NCBI GenBank assembly: GCA_900769275.1
Contig: CAAGGA010000058.1
Coordinates: 1 to 16,417 of the forward strand
From: an uncultured Prevotella sp.
Lineage (GTDB): Bacteria; Bacteroidota; Bacteroidia; Bacteroidales; Bacteroidaceae
Length of the DNA: 16,417 nucleotides
Direction: 5' to 3'
Part shown: piece by piece, positions 1-6,471 of the stretch
How the letters are laid out: every line of letters starts with the position of its first letter
How positions within the stretch are numbered: position 1 is the stretch's first letter
Notes under the pieces: generated by a model
What the model was told of the DNA's origin: nothing
The model's database searches: none
The model's input: the letters and a program-made list of their open reading frames with translations, nothing else
Made by a program: the position numbers and the translations under genes

Positions 1-60
1 AAAATCAATGTTCTACTTACGGAAAATCAATGTTCTACTTACGGAAAATCAATATTCTAC
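1..60. repeat. 22-bp tandem direct repeat at the left edge
   Basis: Two full 22-base copies (1-22 and 23-44) are identical, and a third partial copy (45-60) differs by one base (ATATT for ATGTT). Each copy has the core ATCAATGTTCTACTTACGG. The array runs off the left edge, so its copy number is unknown. On the minus strand the innermost copy contains the last codons and TGA stop (49-51) of the SusA-type gene, so the repeat begins inside the coding sequence. Each further copy carries the same ATTGA word. There are no unique spacers, so it is not a CRISPR array. Function unknown. Confidence 0.9.
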
Positions 61-2013
61 AAGGACTGTAGCACGAGGTTCAAGTTCCAAATCCTTGGAT
101 ATTTCCACTGTTTTTCCCGTCAGAACATCCCTTGCCACCGCGCCTTGCGGTATATCTTCCTTGTAAATATCAGCCTTGAACGTAGCTTTCTCCGACGTTC
201 CGTTGAGTATAAGCATCACGTGCCTGCCCTTATATTCATGCGACATGACATAGACACCTGACTGAGGGCAATACTGCTTCTGGCTTCCCCGAATGATTAC
301 GTCACTCTTCTGACGCCAATGAAGCAGTGTGCGAAGCCAGTCATACATGGCATTCTCCTCGGCAGTGCGCCCCTCTTGCGTAAAGGCATTGCGCAAATCG
401 CCGGGAAATCCCCCGGGGAAATCGGCACGCACGTGACCATCTGTCACCTGTTTCGTACCGTTCATCAATATTTCCGTGCCATAATAAAGCTGCGGAATGC
501 GGTTTATTGTGAGCAGAAGAGCAAGAGCCTGCTTCAGTTTGTCAGTGTCTTTTCCATTACCAAGGAATCTGTCCGTGTCGTGGTTCTCAATGAAAGCCAT
601 GACGCTTGAGGGGTTAGGATAAAGATAATCATATACGAAAGCATTGTAAATCCTGTTCATTCCGTTCCACCAATCATCCGTTTCCTCATTCTTTGCCTGA
701 TTGATACGGTCGAAGAAAGAGAAGTCCATCACGGTTTTCAGGTGAGTGTTAAACGGCTCTTTACCCTTATATCCCTTTGGTGTAGGAGTGATTTTCGAGT
801 CCTTTTGCAGTGCGGCAGTAAAGGCAGGCTCCGTCACCCACGACTCTCCTACTACGTTATAGTTAGGATATTCCTCGTTTATCTCTTTCATCCATGCTGC
901 CATACCCACGGCATCAGCGTATGGATAAGTATCCATTCTGATACCATCTATGCCGACAGTCTCTATCCACCACTTCGAGTTCTGTATGAGATAGGTCATG
1001 ACATGAGGGTTTCTCTGGTTGAGATCAGGCATCGAAGGCACGAACCAACCATCTACAGTCTCTGACAAATCATGACTGGAAGCGTAGGGATCAACGGTCG
1101 GTGTCAGCTTATAACTGGTCTGCTTGTAGAGTTCGTTGAGCCCTCCATTGTAGGTGGTAGATTGTCCTTCGGCAGTCTTTGTGGCAGTAGTTCTTGGTGC
1201 AAACAGCCATTCGGGAGAGTTAAGCCAGTCCTTTGAGGGCAAGTCACTGAGCCAAGGGTGCTCCATTCCGCAGTGATTGAATATCATATCCATCACCACC
1301 TTCAATCCTTTCGCATGAGCTTCATCAATGAGTCGCTTGTATTCCTCGTTGGTTCCGAAACGCGGATCCACCCTGTAATAGTCCGTAGTGGCATATCCAT
1401 GGTATGTGCTTTGCCCGTTATTGTCAGGCGAATCGTTCTCCAATACAGGCGTAAACCACAGAGCCGTCACGCCAAGATCCTTGAAATAGTCAAGATGCCG
1501 GCGTATTCCCTCAAGGTCACCGCCATGACGTAACGACGGCTCCATGCGATTGACGGCATACTGTGTCTTCATTTTCACCTTGGAATTATCCGTATGTCCC
1601 TGTGCGAAACGGTCGGGCATGAGCATGTAAAGCACGTCAGCCTTGGTAAAGCCATAGCGTTCCTCACCCCTCATCTCACGGCTTTTCAACTGATAATTCA
1701 CCACTTTCTTTTTCTTCCCGATAGAGAAAGTCACGGGCATTGTGCCCGCCTTTGCATTCTTAAGGGTGAGATAGACAAAGAGATAGTTTGGCGAATCGAG
1801 CTTGACAAGGGAGTCAATGATGACTCCGGGATAGTCAATCTTCACGTCAGCCTGCGAGATTCCCTGTCCGGAAACCATGAGTTGCAGTTGCTTGTTCTTC
1901 ATTCCCACGAACCAGTCCTGCGGTTCTATCTTCGTGACATTCACCTGCGGAGCCTTGGCAAAGCCAGTCATGGCGGTGAGAACGGCTATCGCCGTAGTAA
2001 GTTTTCCTTTCAT
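49..2013 (-). CDS. susA: SusA-type neopullulanase / cyclomaltodextrinase (GH13)
   Basis: GH13 alpha-glucan hydrolase expected to cut pullulan, cyclodextrins and starch oligosaccharides in the periplasm. The 654-residue product starts with MKGKLTTAIAVLTAMTGFAK, a Sec signal peptide. Residues about 24-105 match the N-terminal beta-sandwich of cyclomaltodextrinases (VNVTKIEPQDWFVGMKN), residues 120-575 are the barrel, and the rest is a small C-terminal beta domain. GH13 regions are all present: D242-MIFNH, nucleophile D361 in GIDGIRMD, acid/base E390 in VVGESW, and H478-D479 in FIENHDTDRF. An in-frame ATG at 2094 would add 27 residues, but these translate the A/C repeat as QPNN runs and precede a complete signal peptide, so 2013 is preferred. 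It is the last gene of the cluster in the window; its stop lies in the left-edge repeat. Substrate preference within the neopullulanase/cyclomaltodextrinase group cannot be told from sequence. Confidence 0.9.
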   Translation of the reverse strand: MKGKLTTAIAVLTAMTGFAKAPQVNVTKIEPQDWFVGMKNKQLQLMVSGQGISQADVKIDYPGVIIDSLVKLDSPNYLFVYLTLKNAKAGTMPVTFSIGKKKKVVNYQLKSREMRGEERYGFTKADVLYMLMPDRFAQGHTDNSKVKMKTQYAVNRMEPSLRHGGDLEGIRRHLDYFKDLGVTALWFTPVLENDSPDNNGQSTYHGYATTDYYRVDPRFGTNEEYKRLIDEAHAKGLKVVMDMIFNHCGMEHPWLSDLPSKDWLNSPEWLFAPRTTATKTAEGQSTTYNGGLNELYKQTSYKLTPTVDPYASSHDLSETVDGWFVPSMPDLNQRNPHVMTYLIQNSKWWIETVGIDGIRMDTYPYADAVGMAAWMKEINEEYPNYNVVGESWVTEPAFTAALQKDSKITPTPKGYKGKEPFNTHLKTVMDFSFFDRINQAKNEETDDWWNGMNRIYNAFVYDYLYPNPSSVMAFIENHDTDRFLGNGKDTDKLKQALALLLTINRIPQLYYGTEILMNGTKQVTDGHVRADFPGGFPGDLRNAFTQEGRTAEENAMYDWLRTLLHWRQKSDVIIRGSQKQYCPQSGVYVMSHEYKGRHVMLILNGTSEKATFKADIYKEDIPQGAVARDVLTGKTVEISKDLELEPRATVLVEY

Positions 2014-2014
2014 A

Positions 2015-2156
2015 GTTGCTTGGTTGTTTGGTTGTTTTGTTGTTATGTTGTTTGGTTGCTTGGTTGGCAGTTGTGCGGTTGTCTGTCCTCGCAATTGAGT
2101 CGAAAACCATCAACTAAACAACCAAACAACTACACAACCAAACAACCAAACAACAA
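2015..2156 (-). repeat. A/C-rich leader of the SusA-type gene forming a large imperfect inverted repeat
   Basis: The gap between the pullulanase stop and the SusA start is built from two complementary low-complexity blocks. On the plus strand 2015-2067 is made of TTGGTTG/TTGTT words and 2111-2156 of CAACCAAACAAC words, separated by about 43 ordinary bases. Aligning the two by eye, the first ~30 positions pair with about three mismatches. In the minus-strand transcript the segment just after the pullulanase stop could therefore pair with the segment just before the SusA ATG. No Shine-Dalgarno is visible; the A/C-rich stretch itself is probably the ribosome landing region, as in many Bacteroidetes leaders. 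No TAnnTTTG promoter was found here, so the gene is probably read from upstream. Confidence 0.75.
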
Positions 2157-2157
2157 T

Positions 2158-4233
2158 TTATCTGAACATAATTGTTGCACTTTGCGGAGCTACTTTCACA
2201 GTTTTCAGTCTGGCAGAGCGTAGTCCCTCCGGATTTACCTTGCCATTTTCCACGACAATGGTGTAGTTACCCTGTTCTACAGGAATGGAGACAGGGCGCA
2301 GATTGCTATTGAATACCACGACAATGTCACTCCACGTGTCCCCTACAGCATAGCCATTGAGCGTAAAGGCAACGACATTCGTCTGCTTTACAGGGATAAA
2401 CGCAAGGTTTTCCCTTACCTTTTCCGCACATCCCATGCGGAAAGCCGGGTGAGCCTTACGAATGGAAATGACACCTTTTATATAATTAAAGAGATCAATA
2501 TTCTCCGTCTTCCCATTCCAGTCGATAGCATTTATGGAGTCAGGGGAGGCATAACAGTTGTGTACACCCTTGCGGTCACGCATTATCTCATCCCCGCACC
2601 AGATGAAAGGCACTCCTTGAGAAGTCAAGGTGACCGTCTCTGCCAGTTTCATCAGGGCAGTCTGTTGCTGCAACAGCTGTGCGTCTGTCAGGTTTTTCTT
2701 CTTATTCTTGGTGCGAAGAGTGACTTTCAGACGGTCAGCCACGCACATATCATCATGACATGAGACGTAACTTATCATCTGAGTAGGCTGCAAAGCCCAA
2801 GGAGCCTTGCTGTAATTGACCTTAGAATAATCCACTCCCGGATGCTGAACAGCACCGACGATGCCAAACTTCACGCTCTCTTCATTTCCCGCATTGCCCA
2901 CGAGGAATGCGCCTTCATCATTGTTACTCCAACTGCCACGCAGTCCGTCACGCAGTTCATCGCCAAAGGCAGCAATGCCACCAAGCCGCGATGTATTGGC
3001 TTTCATGGCGAGTTTGTCTTCAGGATAGGCAGGAGCAGAAGCCGCCCAGCCCTCACCATAGATTACGACATTAGGGTCAACAGCCTGTGCCGCCTCACGT
3101 ATTGCGTTCATTGTCTCGATGTCGTGAATGCCCATAAGGTCAAAGCGGAAACCATCAACATGGTATTCCCTCATCCAATAGAGCACACTCTCGACCATAT
3201 ACTTTCGCAACATGGGCATTTCCGAAGCCGTTTCGTTACCGCATCCCGACCCGTTTGCCGGTATTTTTCCTACAGATTTACCTGCTTCCGCCTTGCTTTC
3301 ATCCTGCCAACGGAAGAAATAATCGGGCACTACTCTCTGAAAATTGCTCTTTGCGAGGTCGAAGACGTGATTATACACCACGTCCATCACGACGCGAAGC
3401 CCTGCTTTGTGCATAGCCATCACCATCTCCTTGAACTCCTTTATCCTTGCTGCAGGGTCGGAGGGGTTGGTGGAATAGCTACCTTCAGGGCAGTTATAAT
3501 TGACCGGGTCATATCCCCAGTTATAGTAAGTGACCTGGTCTCTTCCGCCTCCACCGACGCTTTTCCCCGTACGTTCGTCGATACTGCCGAAGTCGTATGA
3601 GGGCAAAAGGTGGACGTGGGTTACGCCAAGTTCCCTGAGATGGTCTATACCCGTGGAGTAACCTTTAGGGTTTTGCGTTCCCTTTTCCGTGAGAGCGAGG
3701 AACTTACCCTTGTTTTTTATCCCTGAAGAAGCATCCACGGAGAAATCCCTATGGTGCATTTCGTAGAGCACAACATCAGTAATACCGTTCATCGCAGGCG
3801 ACTTATCCTTGTCCCAACCCTCCGGATCGGTATCACTGAGACTCATTATCATGGCACGCTGTCCGTTAGTTCCGACGGTCTTTGCGAAGATACCCGGAGT
3901 CTCTTCCAGCCATTTCCCATTCGTCTTCACCTGAAAAGTGTAGAAAACGCCTTTTCTATCCCCTTTCAATCTGACGCTCCACGTGCCGTCATTGCCTCTT
4001 TTCAAAGGTACGACCTCAACAGGTTTTCCCCCAAGGTCTGAGTTATATAGATTGACTCTTACCTCTTCTGCTACAGGACTCCAAAGAGACAGGCGGGTGG
4101 CAGTAGCGGAATAAGTCATCTCCGTGACAGGACCTACAGGGAGAGGAAGTTCCTTTAACCCCTGTGCGTGGGTGTCGGATAGCGGTGAAAGCAATGTAGC
4201 TGATAGCATTAATGTGATGATAGTCTGTTTCAT
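2158..4233 (-). CDS. pulA: Type I pullulanase-like debranching enzyme (CBM48-GH13)
   Basis: Hydrolyses alpha-1,6 branch points of pullulan, amylopectin or limit dextrins. The 691-residue product begins with a Sec signal peptide (MKQTIITLMLSATLLSPLSD, cleavage near THAQ) with no lipobox, so it should be periplasmic or exported. Residues about 33-130 are a CBM48-like N-terminal module (ATRLSLWSPVAEEVRVNLY). The diagnostic type I pullulanase motif YNWGYDP is at 237-243. GH13 regions follow: DVVYNH 284-289, nucleophile D365 in GFRFDL, acid/base E394 in IYGEGW, and H493-D494. Region IV reads SYVSCHDDM where the family usually has KHDN, a mild divergence. The start is only 14 bases after the SusB stop, so the two are almost certainly cotranscribed. 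The length fits the short Bacteroidetes and Firmicutes type I enzymes without extra CBM41 modules. Confidence 0.9.
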   Translation of the reverse strand: MKQTIITLMLSATLLSPLSDTHAQGLKELPLPVGPVTEMTYSATATRLSLWSPVAEEVRVNLYNSDLGGKPVEVVPLKRGNDGTWSVRLKGDRKGVFYTFQVKTNGKWLEETPGIFAKTVGTNGQRAMIMSLSDTDPEGWDKDKSPAMNGITDVVLYEMHHRDFSVDASSGIKNKGKFLALTEKGTQNPKGYSTGIDHLRELGVTHVHLLPSYDFGSIDERTGKSVGGGGRDQVTYYNWGYDPVNYNCPEGSYSTNPSDPAARIKEFKEMVMAMHKAGLRVVMDVVYNHVFDLAKSNFQRVVPDYFFRWQDESKAEAGKSVGKIPANGSGCGNETASEMPMLRKYMVESVLYWMREYHVDGFRFDLMGIHDIETMNAIREAAQAVDPNVVIYGEGWAASAPAYPEDKLAMKANTSRLGGIAAFGDELRDGLRGSWSNNDEGAFLVGNAGNEESVKFGIVGAVQHPGVDYSKVNYSKAPWALQPTQMISYVSCHDDMCVADRLKVTLRTKNKKKNLTDAQLLQQQTALMKLAETVTLTSQGVPFIWCGDEIMRDRKGVHNCYASPDSINAIDWNGKTENIDLFNYIKGVISIRKAHPAFRMGCAEKVRENLAFIPVKQTNVVAFTLNGYAVGDTWSDIVVVFNSNLRPVSIPVEQGNYTIVVENGKVNPEGLRSARLKTVKVAPQSATIMFR

Positions 4234-4247
4234 TACTTAGAAAGAGA

Positions 4248-6386
4248 TTATTTACCTGATTTCACTATGGGCTTGATAGCTATGGCATATCCGCCACCTG
4301 GGGCAGCAGTCATCGAGAGTTTCTGTCCAGCCTTGACAATCTTCCTGCTTATTGTGTAAGCCTTGGGGTTCTTGTCGTATGAAGCATCCTTTGCGTCGGC
4401 ATAGATGACAGCCTCGTATTTCCTGCCTTTATCAAGGAAATCAAGCTTCAATATGCTCTGATGCCCATTCTCATTAGCCTTGCATCCTACGTACCAGTCG
4501 TCCGTTCCCTTTGCTTTTCTTGCCACTGTGAGATACTCTCCCGGCTCTGCTTCGAGGTAAACGGACTTATCCCAATCTACGGCGACATCCTTTATGAATT
4601 GGAAAGCATCCATATACTTGGCGTAGTTCTCCGGAGTATCAGCCGCCATCTGCAGCGGAGAGTACATTGTCACGTAGAGAGCGAGTTGCGCTGCCAGCGT
4701 GGTGTTGAGCTTGTTTTTGTTGTCACTCCATGTAGAGAAGTCGGTTTCGAGTATTCCTGGCGTGTAGTCCATCGGTCCTCCGTTAAGGCGAGTGAACGGA
4801 AGAATGGTGGTATGTGCAGGATATGAACCTCCGAAAGCCTCGTATTCCGTTCCCTTTGCGCTCTCATTACCTATGAGATTAGGATATGTCCGACAAAGTC
4901 CCGTAGGGCGTACAGCCTCATGTCCGTTGACCATGATATGGTATTCGGCTGCTTTCTTCACGGCGTAGAGGTAGTGATTGACGAGATATTGTCCGTAATG
5001 GTGCTCACCTCGCGGCACGATATTACCTACATAGCCGGACTTTACAGAGTTATATCCATATTGTTGCATCAGTCTGTAAGCCTCATCAAGGTGTCGCTCA
5101 TAGTTGCGTACGGAGGAAGAAGTCTCATGGTGCATCATGAGTCTTACGCCCTTGGAATGCGCATAATCGTTGAGAGCCTTGATATCGAAGTCGGGATAAG
5201 GCGTCTTAAAGTCGAAGACGTAGTCCTTTTGTTTTCCGAACCAGTCCTCCCAACCTATGTTCCATCCCTCCACAAGCACCTGATCGAGCCCGTTTTCGGC
5301 AGCGAAGTCGATGTATTTGCGCACCTCTTCGTTGGTGGCACCATGCTTTCCGTTAGGCTTGACGTTGTTGTAATCGTCGATTTCGAGATTGATGCTCGGC
5401 AGGTCATCCGTGTAAGCCCATGTGTTCTTGCCTATAATCATATTCCACCATACTCCGCAATACTTGACAGGCTTGATCCAAGAAGTATCTTCCAACTTGC
5501 AAGGCTCATTGAGATTGAGCGTAAGGCGTGAGGCAAGCTGCCCTGTAGCGGTATCACTGATGCGTACGGTGCGCCACGGTGACTGACAGGGAGCCTGCAT
5601 ATAACCCTTATATCCCTCTGCATCGGGTGTGAGGAAGGATGTAAAAGTCATGGTCTTGTCGTTGTAATCAAGGCTCATGCAGGAATAATCCACGAGTGCA
5701 GCCTCATGCAATGCGATGTAGATGCCGCTTGGAGTCTTCATCTGCAGACAGGTCTGTACGCCTGTATCGGAAAAAGTCTGCCATGAAGAGTTGTCGCTGT
5801 GCGCCTTGACGACAGCGGGCATGAGGGAGCGAATCTCTGACAGACGTGACTTGGTGAATGAATATTCCTGCGTGTCGAAGTCGCCCGGTATCCACCATGC
5901 CATATTGTCCTCAGCCATGGCAAACTCTGTTTTCTCCTCACGCAGCGTGAAATAGACGAGGTTTTTCTGTCTCGGGAACTCATATCTGAAGCCTACTCCA
6001 TCGTCAAAGACTCTAAATCTCAGTATGATATGGCGGTCTGTCTTCTTTTGGTCGAGAGTCACGGCAAGCTCATTGTAATGATTTCGGATGCTGCTTTCCT
6101 CTCCCCATACGGGTGTCCACGTCTCATCAAATGCTGTACATTCCACATTGGTCTGCGTAAATCCGTCCATAAGGTCTTCCCCTCCCTTTGCCAATTGCAG
6201 TCCGAGGTGGGAAGGCTTGATGACGGGCTTGCTGCAATAGGCTACGGAATATGTCGGTTTTCCAGCCACTACATCAAAGGTTAGTTGGATTTTTCCGTCG
6301 GGACTTGCTACTGTTTCCTCTGCTCTTGCGCCTGTTGTCATGGCGAGGGCCATCAGTATGGGTAGGATTGTCTTTTTCATGTTCAT
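4248..6386 (-). CDS. susB: SusB-type inverting alpha-glucosidase (GH97)
   Basis: Releases glucose from the non-reducing end of maltooligosaccharides in the periplasm with Ca2+. The 712-residue product has a Sec signal peptide (MKKTILPILMALAMTTGARA). An N-terminal GH97 beta-sandwich covers about residues 25-290, the (beta/alpha)8 barrel about 300-600, and a C-terminal beta domain the rest. The catalytic set known from B. thetaiotaomicron SusB (E439, E508, E526, E532) is matched at a constant offset of 18: E421 in MMHHETSSS, E490 in VNGHEAVRPTG, E508 in IGNESAKG and E514 in KGTEYEAFGG. A glutamate at 421 and the intact pair at 490 and 514 fit the inverting alpha-glucosidase subgroup, not the retaining GH97 alpha-galactosidases, which use an Asp nucleophile. 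ATGs at 6386 and 6380 are both possible starts. It follows malQ by 85 bases and precedes the pullulanase gene by 14. Confidence 0.94.
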   Translation of the reverse strand: MNMKKTILPILMALAMTTGARAEETVASPDGKIQLTFDVVAGKPTYSVAYCSKPVIKPSHLGLQLAKGGEDLMDGFTQTNVECTAFDETWTPVWGEESSIRNHYNELAVTLDQKKTDRHIILRFRVFDDGVGFRYEFPRQKNLVYFTLREEKTEFAMAEDNMAWWIPGDFDTQEYSFTKSRLSEIRSLMPAVVKAHSDNSSWQTFSDTGVQTCLQMKTPSGIYIALHEAALVDYSCMSLDYNDKTMTFTSFLTPDAEGYKGYMQAPCQSPWRTVRISDTATGQLASRLTLNLNEPCKLEDTSWIKPVKYCGVWWNMIIGKNTWAYTDDLPSINLEIDDYNNVKPNGKHGATNEEVRKYIDFAAENGLDQVLVEGWNIGWEDWFGKQKDYVFDFKTPYPDFDIKALNDYAHSKGVRLMMHHETSSSVRNYERHLDEAYRLMQQYGYNSVKSGYVGNIVPRGEHHYGQYLVNHYLYAVKKAAEYHIMVNGHEAVRPTGLCRTYPNLIGNESAKGTEYEAFGGSYPAHTTILPFTRLNGGPMDYTPGILETDFSTWSDNKNKLNTTLAAQLALYVTMYSPLQMAADTPENYAKYMDAFQFIKDVAVDWDKSVYLEAEPGEYLTVARKAKGTDDWYVGCKANENGHQSILKLDFLDKGRKYEAVIYADAKDASYDKNPKAYTISRKIVKAGQKLSMTAAPGGGYAIAIKPIVKSGK

Positions 6387-6404
6387 ATTCTTTTTTTGTT
6401 TTTA

Positions 6405-6425
6405 TTCTTCGACCTGGTCGAAGAA
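6405..6425. repeat. Intergenic palindrome, copy 1
   Basis: Arms TTCTTCGACC and GGTCGAAGAA flank a single central T, giving a 21-base perfect palindrome apart from its centre. It lies 18 bases upstream of the susB start on the minus strand, in the 85-base malQ-susB gap. The same core recurs at 8918 and 11057. On its right come CACC and G-runs (GGTTGGGGG twice between about 6435 and 6467). Reading either way it is not followed by a U-tract, so a simple terminator is unlikely. It could be a protein-binding site, an mRNA processing or stabilising hairpin, or a genomic intergenic repeat. Confidence 0.85.
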
Positions 6426-6471
6426 CACCTGTTATTGGTTGGGGGTATTGGTCGTTGGTTGGGGGTTGTGG

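Noticed and set aside
2014..2094. N-terminal extension of the SusA-type protein to the ATG at 2094
   Set aside because: The added 27 residues are a translation of the A/C repeat (QPNN runs) and precede a complete signal peptide starting at 2013.
2111..2156. Independent promoter for the SusA-type gene in the pullulanase-susA gap
   Set aside because: The closest match (TAGTTGTTTG) has the wrong spacing between TA and TTTG, and the sequence is repeat-derived.
1594..2223. 209-codon plus-strand frame across the SusA 5' end
   Set aside because: It is the opposite strand of a clear GH13 gene plus the low-complexity repeat, with no recognisable domain.
6405..6425. Palindrome copies as rho-independent terminators
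   Set aside because: None of the three is followed by a T-run in the direction of transcription; copy 1 is followed by an A-rich leader.
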